This document shows positions 1-10,596 of a DNA stretch of 64,000 nucleotides, piece after piece. Under the pieces are notes generated by a model. It did no database searches and was not told the origin of the DNA. It saw only the letters and a list, made by a program, of their open reading frames with translations. The position numbers and the translations under genes were made by a program. Each line of letters starts with the position of its first letter. Within the stretch, counting starts at the first letter, position 1. The DNA is from Peromyscus leucopus (lineage: Eukaryota; Chordata; Mammalia; Rodentia; Cricetidae), in the NCBI RefSeq assembly GCF_004664715.2, contig NC_051075.1, forward strand, positions 89,689,709 to 89,753,708, given 5' to 3'.

Positions 1-240
1 TCTCTATTAGGGGCAGGCAATCCAGGCTTCCTAGGAGCACATACTCCCCAGCCCAATTGAGTGTTGATGAATCAGAAGGTTCTAGATGTTTCTGGAGTTT
101 TCCTGTGTGAGATCTTCTGTCCTCCTGTCTTAGCATCAGCTATTGTGGCAAGGGTGAAGAGAGCGGCACCTTCCAGGCCCAGAAGCCCAGGGAATGAATG
201 GCTACTGGAGGCACCCACTGTCTTTATGTGTGTGGGATGT
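1..240. other. Unique sequence, nothing recognised
   Basis: No repeat, motif cluster or plausible exon seen. The stretch ends where the left arm of the inverted duplication begins. Confidence 0.5.
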
Positions 241-323
241 TCAGTGGCCCACAACTGCCTCTAAGTCCAGTTCCAGATGATCTGACACCCTTGCCTAGGC
301 TCCATGGGAACCTGTACTCACAT

Positions 324-354
<31 letters not shown>

Positions 355-673
355 ACACACACATATGTAATTAAAAATAAAATCATTTTCAAAATGTTAT
401 ATTATTTGGTGTGCAAAAAGTCCTTTAAACAGAAACTTCTTGAGTGACATTAAATTGTAAGAGGGACCAGAAAGATAGCTCAGTTCATGTAAATAAATGA
501 GAGCCTGAGAGTCAGGACATTTGACATTGGGAGCATTGGGACATGAGGACGTCTGGTCCCTTCTGTTGATGAATCAGCCATGTAACCTCAGATACGGTGT
601 GTTGTGAAAGCTTCGTATGCTTTTTATCCTGCATAAATTTTCTGAAGAACGAGGAGGGAAATGATCTGCAGAG
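241..673 (+). repeat. Inverted duplication, left arm (A)
   Basis: This arm reads as the reverse complement of 2373-2783 at roughly 90% identity by eye. The match runs from 'cagtggcccacaactgcct' through 'gtgtgcaaaaagtccttta' and 'catgaggacgtctggtccc' to 'tgaggagggaaatgatctg', 'gatctg' reading 'gacctg' in the other arm. It starts inside the right half of a B3 SINE in sense orientation. The other arm has the whole B3, so this arm looks like the truncated daughter copy. A CA microsatellite sits at the B3 tail here but not in the other arm. Confidence 0.85.
324..363. repeat. (CA)n microsatellite
   Basis: About 40 bp of CA with one 'cat' interruption, grown from the A/C-rich tail of the truncated B3 in the left duplication arm. 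Confidence 0.95.
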
Positions 674-1667
674 CTCTTTCCCTCCAAAGTTAAAAGTGAG
701 ACTGCAGGAAGCCCTGCAAGGTCTGCTTCCTCCCTCTATCAGTGGCTCCAAAGGCATCACAGCCCTACATCATAGCATAAAGTTTTCAAAACTGCATGCA
801 AAAGTCTGGTGCAGATGTCCCTGGCTGGAGGGTGACTTCCCTCCACACAGTCACTCATGACTTCTGATTCCTTCTGTCTTGTGGCTTCTGCCTCTTTGAG
901 GGCCTCAGAGTCTTTGGGGACAGAAGGGAAATAGACCAAGGAATATGCACATTTTATCATCCAATTTTACCAAGAGGGGACACAGACCACTTTGGGTTGT
1001 GTTCCATTCATGAAAGTTAGTTTCTCAGTTATACATAGATGCCAGGCAACTAATGGCACACAGCCCCTGGCTTGGTCAGTGCGATGGTTTGGTGTCGACA
1101 GAATTTATGATCAGCCTAGGGAGACATACCCCAGTGTATCACTAAAGGCATTTTCAGAGAGGATTCAATGTGCGGTAAGGAGCTGTCCTCAAAGTGTAGA
1201 GCACCTTCTAAGTGAGCAGCCTGGTAGAAAGATTGTTGCTCACCTTCCTTTGCTTATCTCAGAGAGAGGTCATTACTAGCACTGCCGTCAGCTTCTTCAG
1301 CCTTCCAACAGGGGCTGAATACCTTGGTCTCTCCCATGCCCCCAACAAGGGTTTGAGGCTACTGAGGTATAGGTTTAGTAGACACAGGGGTCTCTGCCTC
1401 TTCAGAGCTCAGACAGCTATTGCCGGACTCCTCAGCCCCTGTCATGTAATCCAGTGTAATAAATAGCCTTTCTAATACAGGGCTTTCTATTGGGTTCTCT
1501 AAGAAAAGTCTGCTGAACGTAGGCAGTCATTGCTAACTGATACCAAGGAAGGAGAACATTCACAGCCCTCCACAATCTCCTCCCCCAATGCCAATGCTTG
1601 GTGCTACTACTCCAGTTTGGGGTGGCCATCTTCATCCTGCTCCACTGGAACTTCTGCTTCTTTCCTA
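674..1667. other. Unique spacer of the inverted duplication
   Basis: Mostly unrecognised sequence. Around 1450-1510 an 'aataaatagcctttctaata' stretch followed by 'tattgggttctctaagaaa' resembles the 3' terminus of MaLR-type LTRs, but it is too short to assign. No exon supported. Confidence 0.4.
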
Positions 1668-1683
1668 TGATGGTTAGCTTTAA

Positions 1684-1900
1684 GAAAAAGATTTACTTAT
1701 TTATATTATGTGAATATGCCTGAATTCATTTATATGCACCATGTGCATGCAGTGCCTGTGGAGGTCAGAAGAGGGTATTGGATCCCCTGGAGTCACCATG
1801 GTTGTGAACTGCCTGATGTGTGTGCTGGGAACCAAACTCAGGTCCTCTGCAAGAGCATCCATCAAGGACTCTTAACCCTGAGCCATCTCTCCAGACTCTG
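1684..1900 (-). mobile_element. B3 SINE, full length, antisense
   Basis: Read on the minus strand this is a tRNA-headed B3: a 'ctggagagatggctcagggt' head near 1885, a 'caggggatccaataccctct' core near 1780 and an A/T-rich tail at 1684-1710. It is flanked by a 16-bp target-site duplication (TSD), tgatggttagctttaa at 1668-1683 and tgatagttagatttaa at 1901-1916, with two differences. That fixes its ends and shows a normal L1-driven insertion. Confidence 0.9.
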
Positions 1901-2110
1901 TGATAGTTAGATTTAATTGTCAGCTTGATACAACCTACCTGCCAAGAGTGACTCAATGAGGCATTGCCTACATTGGGTTGGCCTGAGGTTGTGTCTGTGG
2001 AGGAGCGTCTGATTAAGTTAATTGATATGGGAAGCCTCAGCCAGCCCACTAAGGGTGGCACCATCCCCTAGCTAGGTCGTTTTGAACTGTATGAATGGAG
2101 ACATTGAGCT
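1901..2110 (+). mobile_element. Rodent LTR-like (MaLR-type) repeat, 5' part
   Basis: The sequence 'gttagatttaattgtcagct' ... 'gggaagcctcagccagccca' ... 'gggtggcaccatcc' is the start of a common rodent medium-copy repeat. Its full copies end in an 'aataaa ... cagcaa ... ctaa' terminus like MaLR LTRs. The B3 at 1684-1900 inserted at its very beginning. The exact family name is not assigned. Confidence 0.55.
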
Positions 2111-2331
2111 GAGCACAAGTAAAGCAAGCAAGTGAACATGTACACATCTGTCTCTTACTGTACCAATCTCATTCTGGGTTTGAATGTGGCAACAAATAGT
2201 CTAAACTCTAGGTCCAGCCCTGAGTTCCCAATTCCATCTGGCCTATTTTATCACAGTTCTAAAAAAAAGTTTATCTTTTATGTTTTAGCTTTTCAAGTTC
2301 TTACCCTGGAACTTCACATTTCCAGGGCATT

Positions 2332-2360
2332 AAAACAACAACAACAACAACAACAACAAA
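2332..2360. repeat. (CAA)n microsatellite
   Basis: About nine CAA units directly next to the outer end of duplication arm B. Confidence 0.95.
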
Positions 2361-2372
2361 CTGTTTAAAAGT

Positions 2373-2783
2373 CTCTGCAGGTCATTTCCCTCCTCACTCT
2401 TCATAAAATTTATGCAGGATAAAAAGTATGCGAAGCTTTCACAACACACCATATCTGAGGTTACATGGCTGATTCATCAATAGAAGGGACCAGACGTCCT
2501 CATGTCCCAATGCTCCCAATGTCAAATGTCCTGAATTTCAGGTTCTCAATTATTTACTTGAACTGAGCTATCATTCTGGTCTCTATTACAATTTAATGTC
2601 ACTCAAGAAGTTTCTGTTTAAAGGACTTTTTGCACACCAAATAATATAACATTTTGAAAATAATTTTATTTTTAATTACATTTATATATGCATCTCTGTG
2701 ATGTGAGGGCAGGTTCCTATGGAGTCTAGGCAAGAATGTCAGATCATCTGGAGCTGGAATTAGAGGCAGTTGTGGGCCACTTG
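2373..2783 (-). repeat. Inverted duplication, right arm (B)
   Basis: Reverse-complement partner of 241-673. Outside the arms the flanks are unrelated ('actttt' versus 'ctcttt' past the inner ends). The match stops in mid-B3 on the outer side, whereas this copy's B3 continues uninterrupted to 2862. This arm is therefore probably the donor. Confidence 0.85.
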
Positions 2784-2862
2784 ATATGGATGCTGGGAAT
2801 TGGACTCAAGTTCTCAGCCAGAGCAGTGTATACTCATAACCATTGAGCCATCTATCCAGCCC
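2660..2862 (-). mobile_element. B3 SINE, full length, antisense
   Basis: The minus-strand head 'ctggatagatggctcaatgg' lies near 2860, the 'ctccagatgatctgacattc' core near 2745, and an A/T-rich tail at 2660-2690. Its tail half belongs to duplication arm B; its head half has no partner in arm A. Confidence 0.85.
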
Positions 2863-2873
2863 TGGAATGTACT

Positions 2874-3034
2874 TTCTTTTGTTTTTGTTTTTTGAGACAG
2901 GGTTTCACTGTGTAGCTTTGCGCCTTTCCTGGAACTCACTTGGTAGCCCAGGCTGGCCTCGAACTCACAGAGATCCACCTGGCTCTGCCTCCTGAGTGCT
3001 GGGATTAAAGGCATGCGCCACCACCAGCCGGCTA
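2874..3034 (-). mobile_element. B1 SINE, cricetid-type, antisense
   Basis: A T-rich tail (2874-2892) is followed by an antisense B1 body starting 'tgagacagggtttcactgtg'. It contains 'gcgcctttcctggaactcac', a reading typical of cricetid B1. A 9-bp TSD gaatgtact occurs at 2865-2873 and 3035-3043. It landed just beyond the head of the neighbouring B3. Confidence 0.92.
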
Positions 3035-3043
3035 GAATGTACT

Positions 3044-3420
3044 ATTTTAATAGAGCGATTTACATCTTGGTCTTTGATTCCCGACACAGGTTTTAAATCC
3101 TCTGGCATTCTTTTAGCATTTTTTTCTTGGTAATCTGTAACAAGGCCCTTTCACCCATGCCTCAGTTTGTGCTAATGAGATGACCCTTAGTGGATCCTAG
3201 AGAATTTAAGGATGAGGGTTGCCTGATGAAACAATTACATCATTCTAGGGTTACTATATTCAGCTCTGTTCCCCTGTCTACTCCTTTCGACATGGGGGTG
3301 GGGTTAAATTGTGAGCTTAATTACTTAATTAAACTTCATTAAAATGATCCCTAAATGATGGAGCTCAGAGAGTTTCCAGGCTGGTGAACACACTGAGGTG
3401 CCAAGATGTGGGTCAAAGAG
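3044..3420. other. Unique AT-rich sequence
   Basis: No repeat recognised. The part near 3310-3360 is rich in homeodomain-like TTAATTA words ('cttaattacttaattaaact'). No exon supported. Confidence 0.4.
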
Positions 3421-3850
3421 CCATGACAGCCTGATACCCTATTCCCATTTCATGCTCTGTGCATCTCTTACATATGACAACCTGGGGGCGAATTTTGACA
3501 ATTATCTGATAGATATAACACTTTACAGAGTCCCATGAACCAACTTTGTTAAGTTATTATACCCAAGGAGGGAGCTGTAAGAAGCCCCAAGTTTTGAGAT
3601 AGTCAATCAGAAATATCAGTAACTCAGACAGTGACTGGTATCCGAGGTGAAATAGTATTATTCCATTTGTCTTGGGTGAATGATCCCTTAACCTATGGGG
3701 TCAGCACTAACCCCAAGTAGTGTCATAGTTGAAGAAAGTGGTAAGATACCAGTTTGTGTCCAGCAAGGTAAAGAATGACTGTATGCAGAGGAGAACCCCA
3801 TAAATTAAGGCAGACCATCCACTCGTGTCCTAGCCTATCCTTTCTTTAAA
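3420..3850 (+). mobile_element. Ancient ERVL-like LTR fragment (MLT2-like)
   Basis: The order 'gactggtatccgaggtg', 'cccttaacctatggggtcag', 'ccccaagtagtgtcatagtt' and 'gtgtccagcaagg' follows the 3' half of MLT2-type ERVL LTRs as I recall them. It is strongly diverged. The boundaries are loose and the left 130 bp are the weakest part. Confidence 0.45.
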
Positions 3851-4289
3851 CTCTCTAACAGCAGAGGTCAGAATTGCAGTGTCAATCAAATCTCTGCTGG
3901 ATTACCTGGACAGACCAACAGTGAGGAATGAAGAGGGACTTTACAAATCTTACTCACAGCTCCATCTCCAGATCTTTACCTGTCAAGACTACTCAGCACC
4001 TCACTGTGGATGATGGATGGGAGGATGAGCAGGTACTGCAGAGGACCAAGTCCATTAGTGGAAAGGATCATAATCACAAGCATTCAAAGCAGGAGAAGCA
4101 GAGTTTTCACTCCTGCTGTGTGGCTCACAGGAAGCTCTGCCATTCTAGTTTGAGGGGCACAGAAGGATGAGGCGCATGAAACTGAGTGTGTAGAACATAG
4201 ACTCCGAAGCTGTCAACCTGTATTTGAAAGTTGTTCTCAGCCTCACACAGTTGAGTGGGACTGTTGAAGACTTTTCCCCCTAGGTTCCT
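3851..4289. other. Unique sequence, nothing recognised
   Basis: An 80-codon open frame at 3928-4170 (+) shows no recognisable domain and no splice context I could support. No repeat seen. Confidence 0.4.
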
Positions 4290-4845
4290 ACACAGTACCT
4301 TCCCATACTGTAAAAGCTGGACAGCAGGGAGGGGCGGCTGGGCAGTGTGACTTTGATTTCTCTATGTCTTATGACCAATGTGTGTGGTCCTTCAGCAATA
4401 GAGGCAGAGATCAAGGAGGGCCAAAGAAAAACTGTCTTTTAGACATGGCAGGACCATTGCAATCAGTAACTCACAACAGTTAGGTTGCCTGCACAAGACC
4501 TACACCAGATCAAGCCCAACAGCATTCTAGCATGTAGGGGGAAGGGATTCATGAGCTCCCACCTCTGACTGAGGAGCTATGGACAACTGATGGCTTCCAG
4601 GGCAGGGAGAGTAAAGAATTCTCTAAGAATGTGACCCCTGATAGGTGAACCGCTCTCCAGTGGGTGGCCCTACACCCAGAAGCATATGTGGCATGAATAT
4701 GACTTAGTGAGCTGTTAAAAAAGAGAGAGAGAAGACATGATGTTGGAGGAAAGTGGGGGTGGGTCTGTGAGGAGTTATGGGAATGGGAATAAATATGAAC
4801 AAAACACACTATGAATTTAGAAATTAATAAAAAAAAATTTTTAAA
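4290..4845 (+). mobile_element. L1 (Lx-type) 3' UTR, 5'-truncated
   Basis: Diagnostic rodent L1 3'-UTR blocks occur in order: 'acatggcaggaccattgcaa', 'tgcctgcacaagacctacac', 'tgaggagctatggacaactg', 'gtgacccctgataggtgaac', 'ccagtgggtggccctacacc', then 'attaataaaaaaaaattt'. No ORF2 sequence is attached, so it is a short 5'-truncated insertion. Confidence 0.85.
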
Positions 4846-5608
4846 CTTGGGAAGTGGAAATTAAGTAGCTGCCATTTTGTGTTCTGGGGGTAGCTGTAAC
4901 ATCTCACGTGGGTGTTGCTGTTGATCTGTTGGCTCAGCTAGATCCAGAATGGCAATCCTCTTCACCTGTGTGCAGTTTGGCCCATGTCCTTGAGGCCAGA
5001 ACAACAGACACAGCCCACCCGACTCCTGCTCACGCTTACTTTGGTGTCATTTGGAAACAAAATTGAGCCCAAAGTAGGAGAGGTCAAGGCAGACTCTGAG
5101 TCTGCTTTTAGATCAATCTCTACCATGTTTATTTTTGTTTTTATTGACCTAGGTAACACCATGGTAGAAACCATGATTTCTCCAAACCTTGCTGCTAGAA
5201 GATCATTTAGACAAGACCCAGTAGAACAAATCCATTTGGACTTTGACCCTCTGTCACCCACCTTCTTTTGGTCTCATGTGGGCTAAACCTGGAAGGGAGA
5301 CTGTGACCTCATGGGCAGGGCTCTGTTCTATTAAGGGAGGGAAGCTTCTCCATTCTATTCAATTAGCATAACTTCATTCTTTCTCTGTCATGTTGAAGTC
5401 CTGCTTAGTTTCCTTTTCTATAAAAAATGGTCTCTTATTTCATAGAGATAGAAACTCTATGACACAAGGTCCCCAAATTAACTAGTTTCCTAGTAATGCT
5501 CATTGAGATCTCTGAACTCCAGACTTCCCTCCAAGGATTTTGTCCCTGTGTTCACCATGCTAGGCAATAACTGGGTTACCTGTACTGACAAAACTCATGC
5601 CCTTATAG
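4846..5608. other. Unique sequence with two overlapping opposite open frames
   Basis: A 100-codon plus-strand frame (4984-5286) and a 99-codon minus-strand frame (4962-5261) overlap almost completely. Neither resembles a known protein. The shared region has a near-palindrome at 5090-5106 (gcagactc-t-gagtctgc), which makes both frames read a similar ADSES peptide. I regard both as chance. Confidence 0.35.
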
Positions 5609-5620
5609 CAGAATTAGCAG

Positions 5621-5627
5621 TGTGTGT

Positions 5628-5670
<43 letters not shown>
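5621..5670. repeat. (TG)n microsatellite
   Basis: 50 bp of TG with one 'ta' interruption. Confidence 0.97.
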
Positions 5671-5672
<2 letters not shown>

Positions 5673-5919
5673 ACAGGACAGCTGTGCCTAGGACAGCTTG
5701 ATAGCCAGTGTCACATGGCCTAACCCTAGAACACTGCTGTCTCTCCTTCCAGATTCCTAGGCAGCCTTCAAACCCTTATCATTAGTCCTCCTTAGTTTCC
5801 ACACCAGGCTGTACATGAAAAAGAGAGAAGCATACCCAAGTTATTTGTTTCCCTATTTAGCTAAGGCAGTTTTTTTTTTTTCTTTAAAGGAGAGGCATCT
5901 TGTTCTCTTTAAATCCACT
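5671..5919. other. Unique sequence with a short poly-T
   Basis: A poly-T run lies at about 5870-5882. Nothing else recognised. Confidence 0.4.
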
Positions 5920-6240
5920 TAGACAAAAACGAGATGTTATTGACGGAAGGCCTGCGATATGCACCTCAGGTTTTATATGGGGATTTTCATTTTGTCACAT
6001 CTAGTTTAAGCCACCAGCCTAATTTAATTACAATTAATGAATCACCATTTACCCTGAGGCAAAGCCAGGGTGTCTTGCTGAAGAGGTGTTCAGTGCACAG
6101 CATTCAAATTCATGACCCAGACCTCAAATTAACGGGCTGTCCATTAAGAATGGATGAGTGGCTTTGAAGACCGCGTTTATCGGTTGTCGACAGTGGTCTC
6201 GAGCAGTCCCCAGTGGTTCACTTGGAAGAGACAATCAGAA
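5920..6240. other. Repeat-free AT-rich block, candidate conserved non-coding element
   Basis: The centre holds overlapping homeodomain-like words at 6021-6040 (aatttaattacaattaatga). The flanks keep CpGs unusual for rodent non-coding DNA: gcgata, aacggg, accgcg, atcgg, gtcgac, ctcgag. No transposon signature. This is composition-based inference only; no alignment was possible. Confidence 0.3.
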
Positions 6241-6711
6241 GAGGAAGGTACTGCAGAGGGAATGTTTAGGGCTACATAGGGCCAAATGGGCTTTTGTTAG
6301 AGCACAGCCTTGTCCTTGTGGGGGAGGATGGTAGGTGGTGGAATTTAGTTTTTCTCTAAGTATGAGAGGCAGCTCCATCCACCTCAGTAACAGCATTTCC
6401 TGTGCAGAAGGGGAAACCAAACTACTGAGAAATTGGATCCTTTCCACAGCAGGGAAACTTCCATCTTGCCTCTGACCTGTAGGTTTTCACAGATGGGGAA
6501 AAGTTGAGGAGTTTAAGAGAAGTATGTTGGACAGCAACATCACCTTTTGCTATCATTAGCACCCTGCGAGACAGAACCTCTGGGAAGATTGCCTGATTTT
6601 ACAGTAAACATAAAAGGGAATATTCTTTATTCTTAATTCATTCAGGAAGGTTTTGGTTAGCACCTAGTATGAGCCTAATCTTCAAAATATTGACAGTGTA
6701 GCATTATGTAC
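6241..6711. other. Unique sequence, nothing recognised
   Basis: No repeat or exon seen. Confidence 0.4.
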
Positions 6712-6990
6712 AAATACAAGGGCTTGGGAAATGGTGCACTTGCCTTGCAGGCGTAAGTTCGGTTCCCAAAGTCCACATAAAACAAACAACAACAAAAACA
6801 AAGCCTCAAGTGTGATGGCACACCCTTTAAATCCAGAGGAGGCGAAGAGAGAGGGATCTCTGAGGCTCATTGGCTAGTCAGTCTAGCCTACTTGGTGAGT
6901 TCCAGGACAGTGAAAAGACCGCTCCTGAGGAAATATATCCAAGACTGACCTTTGAGCTCCCCGTACATGGGTGGCTGCACACACATGCGC
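6712..6990 (+). mobile_element. B4/RSINE-type composite SINE
   Basis: The tRNA/ID-like head ('cacttgccttgcaggcgtaa', 'ttcggttccca') is followed by a short A/C-rich linker. A B1-related body comes next ('gtgatggcacaccctttaaa', 'tagcctacttggtgagttcc'), then the B4 tail ('ctcctgaggaa' ... 'cacacacatgcgcc'). Confidence 0.8.
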
Positions 6991-7735
6991 CATAGCACAG
7001 CAGCAGCAGTGGTGGTAACAGAACACCCTCAAGTCAACAGCATGACAATGTAAGAGTTCTTGGATGTGAAGATACAAAAAGGTCAGTTAGCATCTTCAGC
7101 CTTCAGTGTGATAAGAGCTAGCTGGACACTGAGAGTCTAGGACCGGGTGGCCAGGACATACTTTCTGAGAGAGTTTTAAGCTAGTCAAAGAAGAATACTG
7201 AGAACAAGATCACCAAGGTCTATGTTCTCCATGACATGACCTCATTATACTCTCTATTTATTGAGGGTATGTCAGATTGAAAGTTTCAGGGTGTGGACAC
7301 CTTGTCCCATCTTCCTTATGGGACTCTTGTCTCTGAATTAGCCTCACAGTGAAGAAGAGTGTCTCCTTGGAGTATGGGCCAGAGATGTGCACAGGAGCAA
7401 ATCATGTCAAATGACAGAGGCCCTGAGGCCCTGTGTGAGGTCTGTCAGCCCAGGAGAGAACGTGGGGTCTAACTGGAGTCATCTTGAATAAAGTGGAATC
7501 TTTGGGCAGCACAGTACCCAGCCTTTCACAGAAAATGCATTTTTTTTCTTTGCATAACTGCTGTATGGCCAGAAAGTCTCTCTTGTAGTGAAATCAAATG
7601 TATCTTTGCCAACAGATTTTACAATAATTATTTGCTGCTAACCTTTTTCTCTAGGGTAGAATTGCTGCGGAGTTCAACATTAGTGAACTTGTAAATACAC
7701 GTAGTCAAATTTGGTTCACAGTCATCCAGACTCTT
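6991..7735. other. Unique sequence, nothing recognised
   Basis: No repeat, regulatory cluster or exon supported. Confidence 0.4.
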
Positions 7736-7737
7736 TT

Positions 7738-8112
7738 CCCTGAACCAAAGAGATGGCTCAGTAAGTAGAGGGTTTGCTGTGCATGATGAGAACCCAAGTT
7801 CAATCCCCACATTTTTAAAAGTCAGGTACAGTGGCATGAGCTTGTACTTCAGGCAAGGCAGAGACAGGTGTGATCCCGGTGGTTTGTGGGATAGCCAGCT
7901 TAGACGAATTGGGGATCTCGATGTTCCAGAAAGAGACTCTGTTTAAAAAACAAAACAAAACAACAACAACAAAAAAAAACCAAGGTGTATGAATCCCAAG
8001 GACCACCCTCTGAGTCTGTCCTCAGGCCTGCATGTGCAAATGCATACATGTGCATCCACACCTGCTATTCACACATGCACCCACCTGTACACACAAAACA
8101 AAAATAAACAAA
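7738..8112 (+). mobile_element. B4-type composite SINE with A-rich linker
   Basis: The head 'agagatggctcagtaagtag' leads to 'caatccccac', a B1-like middle ('gtcaggtacagtggcatgag'), an A-rich linker at 7945-7980 and a right end of CA/TG-rich 'cacacatgcacccacctgta' with an A-rich tail. This is long for the family because of the linker. Confidence 0.7.
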
Positions 8113-8169
8113 CAAAATTTCCCTGAAAAGAACCTTCAAACCTGTATTGGCTATGTGCCTAAGAAAATT

Positions 8170-8370
8170 TGGATCCACCTCTGTAGACTGTCACTCATCT
8201 ACTAAGTACTTCCTTAGAGAAGCCTCACAACAGGAAGGCGAAGTAAATTCTGTGTAATTTAGACTTCACCAAGAGTCCCAGAGAGGTTAGCTGATTTGCT
8301 CAAGGTCACATAGCAACTTAATAAAGATACAACTTCTACAAATGAGTTTCAGAGCAGAGGCGAGCAGTTC
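8170..8370 (+). mobile_element. MIR SINE (ancient mammalian)
   Basis: The MIR core is recognisable: 'cagagaggttagctgatttg' followed by 'ctcaaggtcacatagcaact', preceded by 'cctcacaacaggaaggcgaa'. Old and diverged, so present before the rodent radiation. Confidence 0.75.
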
Positions 8371-10386
8371 TTATAAATTATACAAGACGGAACACAAGTC
8401 TTTTCCTTTTCTCGACTAGACAGTGAAAATGAGAACTCAGCTCTGGGTAACACCAGGACTTTGAGGAAGTGACCATTTTGTATGTGTGTGTCTGAGCCAT
8501 TCTGGTCACACTCGCCCTTCTGGCCTTTCTGCTCTTCCGCCTACTTCCCTCCCCCCAGTCCTGCTTCTCCACAAAACCCCCATCTCACTCTTGTTTCTCT
8601 TGTTTCCATTCTGTTTTGGCTTTGCCATCCCCTGGGTTTAATCAGGACCATTGGTTGCTCACCTGAACTGGACAGTAAGACTCTCTTTTCTGAAGACACC
8701 ACACACCTTGGTTGCAGACGATAGAGAAATCATGGAACTGGGCTGGGAGAGTCCGCCTTCCTCCAGTCTTGATGGTGCTGGAAGTTCTTGTGCAGTCAGC
8801 CAGGTGGGTGAGAAAAACAACACTGGTCTCTCCTAGCTGTAGCTCTTGCATGTTACACTACCAATTAACCATGAAGAGGTAGTTAGTGACACAGTAATGG
8901 CACAGCTCTTGCGGGAGTAACCACCAATTTATGATTGACTATGAGGCCCTCCACAGCAAACAGTTCCTGCCCAGCACCGTGGACCTGCTCCATAGCTTAT
9001 GGCTGGGGATGCCACTAGCAATAAAAAGGGATGTGACCATACCACTTCTGTTTTACTAAACACACATGTTGCCAAACTGCCTCTTCAATATGGATCTTTA
9101 GGTCCCTATACCAGTGCTGTCTCTAATTGTCATCAAAGAAGCTTCTCTTCGCATTGAATGGCCGTTAGGGCAGGGACTAACATGGCTGGTCAAGGCACTG
9201 AGAACAGTTGACTGTTGAATGCTCGGTATTAAACAGGATAACCACACCACCCCCTCTGAGGATTAGTGACCATGAGGAAGATGTGTAGAAAGACTGTAAG
9301 AGCTGTATTATAGGGAGAGAGGCAGTGGAATGTTGCCTCATGGGTATGCCATAGCATAGCATGTGCATGCATTATAAGATTGGTGTTTTAATTTGGTTCT
9401 TCTTTTACTTAACGTACCACAAATCTAGGGAATTCTGGAATGAAGATGAAGAGATATTTTCTAAAAGCTAGTGTGTGAGAGGTGGTTCTCTCAATTCAGA
9501 GACCTCACTCAGTCCAGTTGCTAAAAGGACCAAGCTAGGAAAACACTCACCTTCTTTGTAAAGGACCAGAATCTAGCCACCATTAGGTCAAAGAGGGCCC
9601 GGAAGGGTGTGCAATCTTTCAGCCTACCCTAGTGAGGTGTGGCAGAGACCAGCAGGCCCAGACCCCAGCACTGTACTTTCTGAGTCTGAAGAAGTTGATC
9701 ACTTCTCTGCAGTTTAACTTCATTATCTTCAGAAGGAAGCACAGGACAAGATCTGTGAACTGTATACAAAGAACAATGCCTTGCTGTTATAATTACTGAT
9801 TTCAGACCCCTGAGGCATCTAAAAGCATGCTGGTCAGTCAGGTTTATAGAAACACACTTAGCCAGCGAACACTTTTGTGTTCATCTCCTCCCCACATTTT
9901 CCTGTCTCAGTGGGGTCAGCTATGCTTTGATTCATGATTTCTAGAGAACAGCAGCACTTGGCTGTGGTGTCTAGGTGTCTATTTTTGAGCTATCGATATC
10001 ACCTAGAAATAGTGAGCCATTTTCTAGGGCAGTAGGTATAACCAAGATTACCCTTTGAAAGTCAGAGTGTCCAAGCCTCACAAGAACTTAGCTTAAAAAC
10101 CTCTCTTGGGTCTGTGTATCCCTGACATTTTCAGATTGAATCTCCTAGTTTCTGACATAATACAGTGGAAACATGAATAGACATAGAGATGCCACAGAAC
10201 AAAAAGGACAGCCTCTCTGCCTGGACAACTACGATGTATGCGACTGCTTTTATAGACAAGTCTTTTCCCAAGATCTAGGGCTTGTGTTCAGTAGCCTTGT
10301 CTACACACACCTTCAAAGGCCTCCTCTCCCTAAGTGGTCTGGCAGCCTTGAGGGATTGGGCTGGGCATTAGCACAATTTCCCTTGT
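8371..10386. other. 2-kb unique stretch, nothing recognised
   Basis: No interspersed repeat is evident over 2 kb. Short open frames on both strands (for example 8482-8724 and 8642-8851) lack any family resemblance. Confidence 0.4.
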
Positions 10387-10400
10387 TAACTTGCATTTCT

Positions 10401-10437
10401 TTCTTTTTCTTTTTCTTTCCTTCTTTCTTTCTTTCTT

Positions 10438-10493
<56 letters not shown>

Positions 10494-10596
10494 AGACAGG
10501 GTTTCTCTGTGTAGCTTTGGTGCCTGTCCTGAATCTTGCTCTGTAGACCTGGCTGGCCTTGAATTCATAGAGATCTGCCTGGCTCTGCCTCCTGAC
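10401..10596 (-). mobile_element. B1 SINE, 5'-truncated, with very long poly-T/CTTT tail
   Basis: The antisense B1 starts with a (CTTT)n plus about 52-T tail (10403-10492). The body 'gagacagggtttctctgtgt', 'gtagctttggtgcctgtcct' runs to 'ctggctctgcctcc' and stops, so the 5' part including the A box is missing. A perfect 14-bp TSD taacttgcatttct at 10387-10400 and 10597-10610 shows the truncation happened at insertion. Confidence 0.93.

Noticed and set aside
6712..6780. tRNA gene
   Set aside because: The tRNA-like block is the head of a B4/ID-type SINE, with SINE body following; no intact cloverleaf is claimed. The same holds for other SINE heads.
10173..10514. 114-codon open frame ending in a long phenylalanine run
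   Set aside because: The second half is the poly-T/CTTT tail of an antisense B1 being translated.
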